A stretch of 64,000 nt of DNA from contig OX344763.1 in NCBI GenBank assembly GCA_947034895.1, positions 79,689,093-79,753,092 of the forward strand. Reading direction: 5' to 3'. Position 1 is the first letter of the stretch. Each line of letters opens with the position of its first letter. Position numbers and translations under genes: made by a program. Of the stretch, positions 45,271 to 58,800 are shown piece by piece. Source of the stretch: Rhytidiadelphus loreus. Taxonomy: Eukaryota; Streptophyta; Bryopsida; Hypnales; Hylocomiaceae. Under the pieces are notes generated by a model. The model was not told the DNA's origin and did not search any database. It worked only from the letters and a program-made list of their open reading frames with translations.

Positions 45271-48200
45271 TTAGTATCCAGAGTCTTGTTCCTCCCTAAA
45301 CCGATGTAAGCCGGCACTAATAGTAGCTAGGTTGTCCTCACTTATGTCATAGGTAACCTCCCCACTTTTACGCCTTCCTGGCTTTGGAATCATAACAAAT
45401 TTACCATGCACCACAAGATGTGCATCAATATGGGCTGGTTGAGAGTTGTCCACATATACATATCCATTGTTCCACTTCTGATAGTATGTACCTTGTATGA
45501 CAAAGTCACCAACTTCAAACTCCGGGCCCCAAGCAGATTTGAACCCGTTCCGAACCTCATACTTTCCCCTGGAGCACTAAAGAACATAAAACTCCACTCC
45601 CTCAATGTTGCCCTCTACAGCAGGGACAACAAAGTTGTTGCCTGGCCTAATGAGATCACTGAATCCCTCGCCTTCTACGGCCTCCTCCCAGTCTTCGTCA
45701 TCTGGAACGCCGTAGTCCGCCATGTGGTCAGCAACTTCTCGGAGATCATATGGCTTTAACTTGACCAAATCCCAGTTCTCCACATGGGACTTGTTCACGC
45801 AGTTGACGAAATTGCCGTCAAGGCAATAGGCACAGAAGCACGATAATTTGCGAACAAATAGTTGCGTTGGGTCCGCTACAGCAAAAGAGTACATTGAATG
45901 GAGGGACTGAGAGCCTTGGACAGTCTCGCAATGGTAACTACGCTCCCTCGTAATATCCTTCGGTACTTCCCAGAAGTATCTCTGAACGTCTTTGATGCCA
46001 GTCTTCTCGAAGTTCGTGTCAATAGTCCCTCCCATTGTCTCATTCAAGAAAGATACGGCATCATGAGCATTTTGCATCCTCCTCCACGTATTGTGCAGTT
46101 GGGATTGCCTTAGAGCACGCTTCACGACAGCACCAGCTCCGTCCCACTTTCCTTTTCCGTGACCTGTTCCAAAAAAATTCCAATTCATAGTACAACCATT
46201 TGTCAAGCCAGGATATCTGGCCACAAAATAAAAAGGTCGAGCACCTTTGAATTGACCCGCACAGCCGTCGGACCACACTACGTGGTGCTTTGGTCGAATC
46301 CGTGTACAACAATATATGTACAAAAATTAGTACATTTTGTATCATTTTCCAATTCGATACAAAATCAATACATTTGGAGCAATGTCAAATCGTACCTTGT
46401 GACTGTAACCATTTCCAGTGTTGCAATCAAGCAATGCTGTACAAAAAGAGAATCATGGACCAAATCATCAATGATGTAGAAATGAGATTCTTTCATTATC
46501 ATTCCATTTGGCTTAAACCGATACGTGATGTGGACAAGAATACTGATCTATGTGGAGCACCAATACATGCTCTAGATCTGGTTCTGAATCTCGAAAGTGT
46601 AGTTATCGGCAAAATCAATGTGTGATAAAATCACATCTTTGCCCAAGAATTGCATGGAACGCTTGCATTGGTCGTCCTGCCACCTCGCAACGAAGTTGTG
46701 CTTCACAAACTGGGGCAGTTTAGACTTAAAATATTCAAAAAACACTTGCGGAGAAGTCTCTTTGTATACCTCGACAATCTTCTTCCGGGGCTTCCCTTCT
46801 CGTGGTGCCAATTATCTCATTCTCAAAGCATTTCCAAGTGATAGTTGAAGTCAATGATAACTCAAGAGGGCAAATTTTAAGCTTCGAAATACCGCAGTCG
46901 GAACACGTACCCATAACACACTGCAGTGCATGCCATTCTTCATTCTCTAGCTTAGGACAAACAATTTGTTGCCACAAAGTTGTTGTACCTCCAAACGTCT
47001 GCAAATGTGCCTTACACTTTGCCTCTTCTTCTTCGAGTCGAAAGAAGCAAACATCACACACGCACTGGCATTTTTCTGAAAAGTGTAGACCCTTTGTGCC
47101 ATCCCGAATCGGATTGAAGCCCTCCCTCAACATGTCGATCTCCACATGGTATCTGCAGCAACAAACGTTCCGCTCGTTGCAAGCTCTAACAAAGTAAGGC
47201 TTCAATTTCTCGAACGCTCTCTGTTTGATTATCACATTTGGATGCGCCTCCATAAACCGATTGTAGAATACGACCTATAGGGATCCAAAAAATAATGAAA
47301 AAATACTTGATGCTATGAGGCATACTATTATTTTTGTGCATAATGTATAGTAATTAGTACAAAATGTACCAAAATTGTTATAATGTGCATTCAGACCATC
47401 GCTATCCGCAATTACAGTCGTACCTGACTTTCTAGTAAGTAGTGGGTGCAGTGCTTGTCATATGTATTTGGACTTGTCCATTTTTGGACGATTTCCTTTC
47501 TGTTGGGGCTGACACGAGTCTCTTCTATCCACCACTTCGTAACAAGGTCTTTGATCTCGGTAGGCAGCCCCAGCCTCTTTTTTTGTTTTGCAAGTGCAAA
47601 AGGTTTTGCAAGCAAATGTATACTACTACGGTGGGTTATAGCCACCCTCAAATTAGCTGGATGAACTTTGAGAACCCGCGACAAAGCTCTGGTGCTGGTC
47701 ACACTAGTAGAAATAGCGGCGTCTAAGAGTACAACTTTTCTAGTGAGCATGTCTGCTGATTGAACCCCCTTCACAGCGTCCAACTCCAATCGATAATTTT
47801 TGAGGAATTCAAATTGAGCTTTTGCATCCTCTCCACGAGGATAATATTCAGGAAGAAATGGAGAGATTCGTTCATCCTCCAAAAAAAGTTCCATAATCTT
47901 CAACCTAGAAGATGCATGTGAACAACCTTGCATCTTTAAAATGAAGAAATCCACAATTTCGGACAAAATAAACGACTGTTCCTGTGGAGACATCTCCCTT
48001 CCTACCTCCAATTCCTCATCTTGCTCAACAAGCAAACGAGCTACTACTTCTCTCTCCCTCACCAACTTATGACGTCGACGTTGCCTCTCTGCCTCCCCGT
48101 CTCTGAGACCTTCCCTCATTGCATTGTAATCCTCTGCCCTCCCACGAGGTCCTTTCCTCTTGAATCCAACACGTCGATCTGCAAGTCTCTTATTTGCCAT
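45271..48200 (-). pseudogene. DDE-like transposase, WSDGCAGQFK family
   Basis: Start ATG 48200 (MANKRLADRRVG, basic). Exon 1 reaches about 47425. Exon 2 (about 47270-46830) carries a Cys/His-rich zinc-binding region (CCCRYH, CQCVCDVC, CVMGTCSDCG). Exon 3 (about 46800-46590) includes VFFEYFKSKLP and DVILSHIDFADNY. A last long exon (about 46310-45271) contains HVVWSDGCAGQFKGARPF, NWNFFGTGHGKGKWDGAGAVVKRAL, then a C-terminal domain ending at TAG 45271. The SDGxxxQFK and FFxTxHGKGxxDGxGxxxKR motifs are those of an uncharacterised, widespread RNase H-fold/DDE transposase-like family also seen in animals, with Asp residues positioned as catalytic candidates. One TAG (about 45575-45577) fits TGG to TAG. 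It is the likely mobiliser of the candidate 29.7-48.5 kb element. Confidence 0.7.
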
Positions 48201-48514
48201 TACCTTAAACTCAAACAAATAACTCTAAACACCAAAGTCCTAAAATCATTGCAAAAGCAACCAAAGAAAACCATCGCAAAGCAACCAGAGACCCTAAACC
48301 ACAAAGGATGCTGGAACTCCAGCCTAAACCGAAGTCCCGAACCGACGGACCTGCTAATTGCAAACCAGAAAAACTAGCGTTTTTTTGTCAGAGTCCTAAG
48401 AAATAACTGTAATACGCAGCATACTTAAAATTGTACAGGTTGTATAGTTTGCACTGGTATGTAAATCGGGCCGGCAGGGCGACCGTAGTGTGCTTTCATC
48501 CTTGTAGATGACTC

Positions 48515-50375
48515 GGAATATGACTGCAACAGTCGTTTAGAAGTAGTCGCTTCAGACATCAGTCATATTGGTAGTCATATAAGTTGAAGGTATAAATACC
48601 CATAATTAGCCATAGTATGCCAACAAGGCGTATATTTTGACTTTCTTTGACTTTTTATTGAGCTGCCCGAGTAAATGAAAAAATCCTACATGGAATATGA
48701 CTACGTTGAGTCATATTTTTTGATGACGTGGAATATGATTGGTCAATCATATTTTGTGGAATATGTCTTCGTTGAGTCATATTTTTTGATGACGTGGAAT
48801 ATGACTGTGGTCAGTCATATTTTGTGGTATATGACTGCGTAGAGTCATATTTTTTGATGACGTGAAATATGACTGTGGTCAGTCATATTTTGTAGTCATG
48901 TGGAATATGACTGCGATGAGTCATATTTTTTGATGATTTGTAAAACGACTCTTCTCAGTCATATTTTTCAGTCATATTGAGAGCACCTAGTCATTTTTTG
49001 GAAATTATAATAAACATTTTGTGACTCCAAGTAGTCATTTTTTTATTGATATGTATTTTGAACTATGAATTGAACAAATCATACAATGGTTGTAGGATAC
49101 CTAAGCATATTTGCAATCATACATTAAAATGATTTAACAATTGAATAAAAGATTTCATGTAGTTAAAAACAAATACATATGATTTTTAAAATATACAAGA
49201 AACAATTATGTTGGAGAGGGAATATATAAGAAGGATTGTAACTCCTTTCAATGACATTTATAATTTATAAGTCACAAATACAAAATATGTATATCACAAT
49301 GAATTATTTACACAAGTCAATAGAGACTATATTTCTTACAATAATATGAAGTGAGTTGCAAGTAGCCTCCAACGACTAGGAGGTTAATTTTTAATGAACA
49401 TACAACAAAGCTCAATCTTCAAAAGTTTACAACAATAGAAAATATGTAATACAAATTTAGGGTAAGAAGAAAAACAATGGTGATGCAAGGAACAAGAAGA
49501 AAAAAGGCAACAAGTGCTAAAAGATAACAACAAATACAAGTTAAGATGCAGAAGAAACAATAAGGAGCAACTACTAAGAGGTAACAAGAAACAACAAAAA
49601 AGAGTTAAGATGCAACAAAAAGAAATAAGAAACAAAAAGAGAGAACAAAAAATAAAAAAGAAGAAAGAAGAAAGAAGAAAAAAAAAAAATTAAGATGCAA
49701 GAAGAAAAAAAACAAGAAGCAAGAGTGAAGATGCAACAAAAGACAACAACTCTAAGAAGTAAGAGTAACTCAAGATGCAACAAAAGACAACAACTAAGAC
49801 GCAAGAGTGAATTCAAGATGCAACAAAACACAACAATTAAGAAACAAGAGTGAACTCAAGATGCAACAAAACACAACAATTAAGAAACAAGAGTGAATTC
49901 AAAATGCAACAAAACACAACAACTAAGAAATAAGAGTGAACTCAAAGAGACAAGAGACAACAAAAGGTAAGGAAGAAGAATAAAAAAAAGTAGTGGCTAG
50001 GGTTTCAAAACCCTTAAAAAGTAGTAATTAGGTTTCAAAATTTTAAACAATAGTTTCTCTATATTTTTTTTGATTGCCCATGTTTTTTTTAGGTTGCCCA
50101 AAAACAAAAAAATGTTACTACCATGAAAATATGACCAATAATATAACTCAATGTTTTCAAACGAGTTCCATACCGTTCCCTATGAAATACTTTGGTGTTC
50201 CCAACGGACGTATAATATACACTCGTGAAGTACAAGATCCAAAAACGACTAGCAGTCATATTTTGCAGTCATATTTCTCCCCAAGGTATTGACCTCTAAG
50301 AATATGACTGGGAATAGTCACCAATCATCCTCAGTCATATTTTTGTAGTCATAAAACATTACCGTTGTTGTAGTG
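48515..50375. mobile_element. CACTA-like non-autonomous element with ATATGACTG arrays
   Basis: The right end, inverted, reads CACTACAACAACGGTAATG (50357-50375), a CACTA-type terminus. Palindromic units GGAATATGACTG...CAGTCATATTTT fill 48515-48970 and recur at 50245-50350. The middle (49440-49980) is a purine-rich AAGATGCAACAAAAGACAAC repeat. Subterminal arrays around a simple core are typical of defective CACTA elements. A matching left CACTA terminus is not visible, so the left boundary is uncertain and the element may be truncated. Confidence 0.5.
49440..49980. repeat. Purine-rich simple repeat
   Basis: Degenerate 30-40 bp units of AAGATGCAACAAAA(G/C)ACAACAA(C/T)TAAGAA; the opposite strand gives spurious Leu/Phe-rich frames. 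Confidence 0.8.
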
Positions 50376-50627
50376 AAGAGTCATTTGGTGTCCATGAGCA
50401 CAGCGACTTCTTGTCAATCACCATGCATTGCCTTTGCCCCATTGTGTAACCCCCCACAAACACCGTTGAACTAAAAAATTGTGTGCTTGCCTAATCATAA
50501 TGTCAAGACACAGTTTGGAGGTCATATTTTTTTCCACTTCCAACATTGAGTCGGACCCTCTTTGCGTTGTCATTAAGCAGGACGACAATTCAGTATTTCA
50601 AAAGTAGTAGTGGAGAATTACAGAATA

Positions 50628-51344
50628 GGGTGATTGCAAGAAAGACCGGTCCTATTTGGCGTCACAAATTGAAGTGACTAAGTTGCCATCAATCATAACT
50701 TTTGGAAAATGAAGCCGATGGACTTGAAATTTTTATTGAAGATGGCTAACTGAGAAATCATGAGATTCATTATTTTTCATAAATTTTGAAAAATAATTTT
50801 ATAATTAAATGTCAATTTAGCTAATTTGTCACACTTTGCAGTTTAGGGGGTTTTAGTACTGTGGAGCATCCAAAAATTATGATGTTCACTTGAATTTTTT
50901 GTGGGCTATTCCCACACTAGATGAGCATGTGCCCACCAAAGGGCATTCAAAAAAACACAATTTTTTGTCCTCAACATGCATGCAAATAGGGGTCCCTTGT
51001 GCATAGCACTCCAAACATTTATGATGGTTCCAACTTCTAGTTTTTGGCAAAATGTAATCACTATCAAGTCTTTATAAATGGCCAATTTTTAGTTTTTTTT
51101 TATTCATGATTTTCTAATTTTTATTAATTTATATTTAGTTTTATCTACTTTCTGTGACAAACTGTCATTTTTTTTAAGTAGTATTGTTTTAGTACTATAA
51201 AGTACTCAAAAGTATTATTGGCCATTGATTTTCCAGATCAACGGTTGAGATTGCTCCATTTGTAGTACTCCTAGTACTCGGCAGAAAAAACGCAGTTTTT
51301 GACCAAACGCTACCAAAATCGTTCGGTCTTTCTTGCAATCACCT
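50628..51344. mobile_element. 717-bp MITE with perfect 20-bp inverted repeats
   Basis: GGTGATTGCAAGAAAGACCG at 50629-50648 is exactly inverted at 51324-51343. The interior is AT-rich and non-coding. AATA lies outside both ends if one extra mismatched terminal base is included; TA alone is also possible, so the superfamily is undecided. Confidence 0.85.
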
Positions 51345-51345
51345 A

Positions 51346-52861
51346 ATATGGCTGAAGATAATGCATGATGATTGACATGGAGTGGGTGGTCCTATAAGGC
51401 AATGCAAATATCCGTTTTCAGCGACATATCTGAATGTTGTTGCACATGGAAGGATGGACAGTGTGAGGATGTTGGATTCTAAAAGAGCTCAATTTTTGCC
51501 TCTTTCAGACCTGTTGGACCTTAGCAACACATGTCACAAATCTGAATTAAATGAAATCCAAGTATACGCAAGTCCAAGAATATCATAAACTTAAAAAAGA
51601 AAATTGAACTTACAGAATCGTTCAATGTCTGTGGCACAGTTCATCGCTACCTCGTCCGAACTCTAGGTGCGGCTCATCCATGTAAGGAGGAACAAGTGAG
51701 TTGTATATGTAGCCTTAGTAAATATACAACCCAAAATACTTGGGCTAAAAACACTGAACGATGGTACTAAAGAAATGATGGAAGAAAAAATTCTTTGCCT
51801 TTGTGCAAACCATGACGATACAACCATGGTGCAAAACCAAAGGCAACCAACCTCTCCTCTTAAACCGCCCTGACAGCCATATTGACTATGGAAACAATAC
51901 CTCCTGCCACATAATGATAAGAACCGAATGTTTGCGAAAAAAAAGCCCTTCTCTTTTATTACAATGAGGACCGTCTCTGGGCTGGACACGTTGGCAGTTC
52001 AATGAGTGGACCATCTTCGTTTGGGTTGAAGCGGATAAGAGATAGTCTGCTCATCCAATGGACATATAGATAGCTCTTTTGGACACATATGTCGTCCATA
52101 GAATAAGCAAACCAATAGGCGGGGCCACTTGAAGGATCCCCAAACCGTGCCTATGACCTATATGGACTCCTCTAGGTAACAAGTGGCATTTCGGACCAAG
52201 TTCCATCTAGAAAAACATGAACTATACAACAAAACTGGATAATAGCAATTACTACAAATGCATTATATATAATAACAGAAAATATGTGTACCTTCCACAA
52301 ATACAGATATAGTTTTGTGGGCGAATGAAAAGACAACAAAGAGTAATAATGTAGGATGTTCTAAAAGTGCCTATCTTCTACTCTTAGCTGGAGAATAGAG
52401 ATGGTTTGATCCTAGAACGGACCACTATAACAATTGTATGAATCGAGAATAGGTTATTTTTCTTATGTGAGAGCCAATCATTCTCTTTGATTTCCGCACA
52501 TCTCTTTACAAGTTGCAAGTGGATGGATTTGGGGAGATATATGGCCGCAAATAGGTGGCTTCCACCTGAATTTTGATAATTTATAAGTAATTAAAAAAAG
52601 CTTGGAAAATACAAAACTAATAGTGTTAGGTTTAGAGTCTTTTTTCCTTTAACTGAAAAATGATGTAGAAATGTTTCAGCCTACTGAAGCATATGAAAAA
52701 AATGAATCATCACAATAATGGTTGCTTTTAGAGCATCTTATCTTAGTTTCAAAATGATGAGCCAAAATAAAACAAAGTAAGCAGAAAATATGAATGAATT
52801 AGGGAAACTCCAATCCAAAAAACATATGTATAATGTACAAAAAAGAAGGAAAGTTCAACAG
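51346..52861. other. No gene recognised
   Basis: Sequence 3' of the minus-strand methyltransferase gene. Short frames only, no domain seen. Confidence 0.5.
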
Positions 52862-55800
52862 CTAAAGAGTTGACATGGAGCTACCCTCACTATCAGATAT
52901 ACCAGAATCTGACTCTATTGCATGATCATCTAGAAACTGCAGTGCACGAGGATCTATCGAACATGCCCTCGATGATGGCCGTGGGTTTAGGGCAACAAAA
53001 CCTTGGGAAAGAACCTCAGCATATACAGGCAGCAAAAATGGTTTAGGTGGACTCCGAAAGAAATCAGAATTCGCATAAAAAGGTACGTGCCTTCTAGAAG
53101 TCACTTCTTGGCCTTGCCTGCACAATAGTAAATAATGTTTTAGATCAATGGAAGTTTATGTAAAAATGTTGTATGAGTAAAGGAGCTCAATGGATGACTT
53201 ACTTACTGAATCTGTTGGTCTTCTGGACTTTCTGGATCACTATATCCTCCTTGTCATCACCTCCCAAGGCTGCCACAGAGGTGTCTGGTTCTGGCTGATT
53301 AACCGTAGCCGGCCATAATATCGGAGCAATAAGGGTATCAAAGATAGCCTTATCCTCCTCAAATGCCAAAATATGGCGACGCATAGCACGGCATGCTTGA
53401 ATGCTGGAACTTGTCAGCAAAACATTTACAAGGATGTTAATATTCAATTGCGCCTGCTGTAGTGCGGATACCAAAGCATGGTAGGATGTAAACAACAAAC
53501 CTGTGCCTGTAGTGCAATCAACAACCACATCCCCTACTAATGAGGATGCCTCCACAAGCATCTACATGAACTCGCGGCCTTTTTCACGAGGTCCGCACCA
53601 AGGAATGTCTCCATTCATGGTAACATCTTCCTTGAACAACATGTTCTGGAGGATGTCGTCCTTGGCAAGGTTTACACCCACCGCGTCATGGGACGGAACA
53701 AATTGGAATGGGAAGTCTTCAAGGGTCTTTGGACCCGACTCCTTCACGAGAAGGGAGATGGAGAACCTCATAGTTTGTATGAAAAGCATGTAAGAATCCT
53801 TGCAACATTTAATAATGATAGAAAAAAAATGAAATCAAATAGAATGTGAATTACCGTCCTCAAAGGGTCTGTTGGTGATGTTGTATGTAGATGATTCGTC
53901 CCAAAATAAGTATACAAGATGCGGAACTTGTATTCCTTGCAACATCCTAGAATGTGGCTTTTGTGTGCAGGAGAGGGGCTTGGATACATCAAGAACAGAC
54001 CACCAGTGTCATGGAAGTACTCCTGAGTAAAATCAAATACGGAAAACAAATAGTCGCTTTTAAACACATTCCACGGTGGAATTGGCTAAGGTGGTGATGA
54101 AACGGTAGGAACATGGAGTCCTTCTGGAACATCAACAATCATGAGGTCCACCGCTGGCTCTGATCCAATGTCTCCATTGAAAGAACGATTCTTGTCATTG
54201 GAATGTTGCATGACATTTGGAAAATGAAATGAATTAGAAGAAAACCCGAATGACCAACGTTGTTATACATGTTACTTTAGGTCTACATCAATCAAAAGAT
54301 TATATTAATAGGGAATTCAAAAGTCAATACCCAATGATAAAAAAAGCAGAGACATTAGAACTTAACAAATGACTGAACGGGCTTACCATGGCCAAGAAAG
54401 CTTCAATGTCCTTGAAGGCCTCAAACGCCATATCGAGAGTACCCAACGAGAAGTTCAAGATACACTTGTCAATGTTAGGCACAGGGGCAACAATCTTAGC
54501 TGTTGGCGTCAGATGATGCACCGGCTGCTCCTGTGTAAGGGAAAAACCGGACGACGACAGGTTGACGTCTGCTGTGCTTGTAGCTGGCTTAGGTACTTGA
54601 AGCTCATCCTTCCTAGTATGGCGTTTCTTCTTCTCCTTCTCTTGGAGTTTCTTAGTCTGCACGGCCAGTCTTTTCTTCTTGTTCTCCTCAGTCTTTCTCT
54701 TAGCTTCCTCCAACTTCTCCACCTTCTTTTTGTCCTCTAACTCCCGTTTCTTGATGGCCTTCTCACTGGCCTCTGGATCTAGGCTAGCAAACTCATCGAA
54801 CTCCGCATCAATGACCACTAATTCATTTAACTTCTGAAACAACGTCTCTTCCTCTGGTGGAGTGACACCAACGGAGCACTTGAGATACCAAGGGCAAGCT
54901 TGGAGATGAGCACTAGTCCACTTTTGCATCTATGTCGGGGAGAACATACAATCTGCCGAGGTCCTGTCCAACTATGTGGTAAGAAACGGCGGTAAATCCT
55001 TCCTCTTAATGGCCTTCTTCCCATACAACTCGAACTTGAAGTACCTATACATAGGCATGGACATAAATGGAATTTAGTTATACTGGTAATGGATTACCAA
55101 AGTTTTGTGCCACTAAAAACTATAAACAAAGAAAAGGATTCGTGCAGACATGCTCCTAGTGACGAATTCTTGGAGGACGCTCAAATAGAAATACACATTA
55201 CATGTACTCTAGGAGAGTAGACATGCATCTCTAAGTACGAAATTAACCACAATGAATAAAACAATATACAATAGTCATAGCAAGACAGAATCATTTGAAA
55301 TGATAAATACAATTATTGAATACATATGGGAAGTACCTATAAATCAATTGCTTCACTGTCTGTTGAGCCCCTCGGAATAGTGCAAATGTACCGATTTCTT
55401 GAAGGCATCAGCTCCCTTGAACGCCTCCGTATAGGCTTGATCCCAAAGCTTCATCCGCCACACTTCAATATACTCAACTAGTGACAGCGGCTCAGTGGGG
55501 ACGGACAAGTCGATTGGAATATTATCAGCCTTGGTGATGGACTCAAACATCTCCAATGCTTCTTCCTCAAGCTGGAAAACTCAATAATTGGTCAGAATTG
55601 CTAAAGTTGAACTGTATAGAAGTCAATGTAGGCGATATGTAAAAACAATCAATTCCATAAGAGAATCTAGACATTGATATTAATGAAATGCATCAGTCAA
55701 AGAACTTACCCCCGTGTAGTAACATGCCTTTGCAAGGAAGACCCCTAACTTGTCCTCATTCACTGGGCGGGGTGGGAACCGTCATACTTCTCTTGTGGGC

Positions 55801-58800
55801 GCACTGGAGTTGATCCATTTCAGCCACTTCACCTTGTACATAGGATTGACAGTTGTAGTTGCAATGAGTTGCAACTTCTCTAACGTTAATTCTGGAATTG
55901 CATTATGACTCCAATGCCTCTCAATTTGCCAAAGTCAGGTTACCAATAATTCAGAATCGGAAAAAAAACAAAAAACATTCAATTCCAATGAAGCATAGTG
56001 GAGTCATACCTCATGCAGCCAATCTGAACCAAGTGCTGGATTAGCAACTGCTACAATTTTTGAAAGCTTCTTGTAATGCCTCTCCAATGAGTCTTTGATA
56101 GAAGATCTCATAGCGGCCGCAATCCCCTCCTTGGTTACCTCCACCGTTGGAGTCTCCTCCTTGAATTTTCTTATTCCAGCATCAGCCGCTGCCGCTATTT
56201 CTTATTGAAGGGGAAAAATTATAATTACTTGAGAGTGTACAACAATACAACATATCACAATATCGATGAATAGCATGCAGTAATCAAAAGAAGTCAGTTT
56301 GAAACCTTGAAGATGAAGCTGGTGAATACGTCCAAGGGCATCGTATACCAAGTCTTTCGCGAGTTCATGTGACAGTATTGAACCTCCTCGGCACTCAATA
56401 ACTCTTGGAACTTTTGGAGTTCCATGACTCCATATTTTTGAACTCGGTAGAGGGTGTAGACAAGGTTTGTCTTGACATGGGAGTTTTCAGTATGCCTGTC
56501 ACAATGTCATCACAACAAAGATGGATTATAGAACATATACAAAAATGGTGAGCATTCAAGGTGAGATGAAATTTGGAACAAATCATTAAAAAAGAAAAAT
56601 GCAACTTACATGTTAATATCATGCATTGCTTGCATTGCTATCTTAACTCGATCTCTTGTGTCGAGGACAATGGAGTCCACACTAACATGCCAATCCTGCT
56701 CCAAGCTATGCAACCTCTTGATGTGGTTCATCCAAGCAATTCGCCTGTGATTTCCATCACAAACGAAGAACTTGTAGTCCACTAAATGCTGCAAGGCTGG
56801 AATAGACTGCAGGCGCTCATTGAAAGAGTCGTTAACCGAGTTCCAAATTGGTCCCCACTTTTGCTTCTCTGCATCGTTGAAGACTTCGAGGTTTCCCTGC
56901 TCGTCTGAAATCGAGACATAGAAAACACGCGCACCTTCATCGTAACCTTGGCTGAATTGGTTGTCGAGCTGCGTTAGATCACATGATAGGGTTGGCCTGA
57001 CCATTGGCATCGGGACCAAACTACACAACGGGATCTTCATGCGCAATAGGTCGTTGGACATCATCTTCAAGGAATTTATAACGGACACAGTGTCCAAGGT
57101 CTGCGTTTGTCTTATATCTTCCTCCATGAATCCTGGTCCCACTCTAGGGATCTAATCTCCTTCTATGTCGTGAGCCTGTATCTATAAGCTAGCATCTTCC
57201 ACATTCTATACTGGAATATCATCAGAAGCATGTGTTTTGTCAAGGTCAATCTCGTGAGGGATATCGGGGCCTCCAATCTCGCTATGGACCTGCCAAAACA
57301 GTATGGTTAAATAATTTTGAGTGCTAAATCAATATGTGCGGAATCCAGACAACTACGCACAATATAAAGCTAGTTGCCACCTTCTGAAAACTCTTTTCAA
57401 TTTCTGTATCTAATCATGTTCACTCATCCTAATAAGTTTGCTTAGGCAGATCCAATGATTAGTAATCTTGGTACCGAGACAACTTACTGTACGAGCCTTA
57501 CATGCATGAAGATCAAGTGAAACTAGTCAATCTCTCATACGTTGTTCAGTTATAGAACTTGAATTCTATATTCTGGGATCCAATATTGTTGATCATGTTG
57601 TAACATATGATGATCTTTATACGCGAACACTTTTTCAAGAAATTATAAATGGACATAGGTGAGTATCTTAAACTAAACATTTTACTTACCTCTGTTGGAG
57701 TGGACTTAGGCTCAGCGTCCATCTGTGAACATAAATTCTAGAGGAAGTGGAACACGCATAGCATTGTTAGAATCACCATTAAATATTGTCCTAGAGAATT
57801 GCATACAATTGACCTCTTCAAGGACGTCTCGGCATCGAGACGTCAATCGAGTCTCGCAGGGTATGCAGTATGCACATTATTCTTCCTGCTTCGGCATCCA
57901 GGCTACCAACAATAATCATAAATATCTATGTCTATCCCAACATGCAAGCATTCAAAAATGTTTAAAACATTATAGAGCAAACTCATTCAATTGATCTCAG
58001 CATGACATCATAATAATTCAAACTTGTAACTGAACACTGAGAGAGGCAAAAAACTTACCGATAAAGCGGAGTCAGGGGTGATGTCCCTGGGTGGATGCAG
58101 AGATGTGGGCTCCATGCTGTCAACCTTCATCAAAAAATTGAAATCAAATTGCCAATAGCGAGATACCTTTTACTACACATCATGCATAGTAAAATAACAG
58201 CGTGACCCGTCTCGGTACTGAGATATCATCCTCTTCCTGTTGGAAATGCATAGTTTATTTAGAAGTAGATTCATGAATTCCATGGGAGCCTTAATCTAAC
58301 TAATTATTCTACTAATTGGGAATGTCGACCAAACTCTGTCAATTCGCAATCCCAATTTACAAGTTTCCCTGAAATGCATGTCTGCTCCCTCGGCGTCCAG
58401 ATTTCGAGATATGTAAGCATGAACTCCTCTGAGATTTTGTTCTCTCGGTACCGAGACGAGGCTATCACCTTCCAGTTCATACAAGAAAACACTAGTTACC
58501 AATATCTAACAAATTCTAGTTCCCTGGTTCCCTTATACTAATCAGCTCTAAGTATGACAGAGATTCTTCTAAAAGGTTCACTCTTGAATTTGTATCCTTA
58601 CAGATACCTGAGTTAGATCATCGACAGAGATCTTCTACCAATCCTGGGATTTATTCTCTAGACTCCCGTCATTTAGTTTCTTCATTTCGTGCTACAGATT
58701 GTGATATCCAGTTAAGTCTCAGTACCGAGAGAATCAAACCTCCCAGTCGTCTATGCATGACCAAATGGAGTGCCCAGATCAGTTAACAATATAAGAAACC

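Larger units (their letters stand above)
29665..48504. mobile_element. Candidate second large multi-gene transposon (about 18.8 kb)
   Basis: The left sequence at 29672-29690 (AAAGCACACTACAGTTGTCC) is inverted at 48478-48498 (as AAAGCACACTACGGTCGCCC), 17 of 20 matching. Similarity continues weakly outward (CAGGG versus CAAGG), with TA outside both ends. The right end lies 280 bp upstream of the minus-strand DDE-like transposase start, where an element end is expected. The interior holds a coiled-coil fragment, a RING gene, a SET-domain gene, an RNase H1-N ORF and the transposase. The inverted repeat alone is not statistically compelling over a window this long, so the boundaries are a hypothesis. 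Confidence 0.4.

Noticed and set aside
29678..48490. Second large element as a CACTA transposon (CACTAC...GTAGTG ends)
   Set aside because: The 3 bases outside (GCA and TGC) are inverted rather than directly repeated, so similarity runs past CACTAC and no CACTA duplication exists. The internal transposase is also not TNP2.
49384..49831. Leu/Phe-rich membrane protein frames on the minus strand
   Set aside because: They arise from translation of a purine-rich simple repeat.
53404..53494. Hydrophobic insert within the methyltransferase as a transmembrane segment
   Set aside because: It is better explained as an in-frame intron (GT...TTCCAG) between motif I and the following QACRAMRRH segment.
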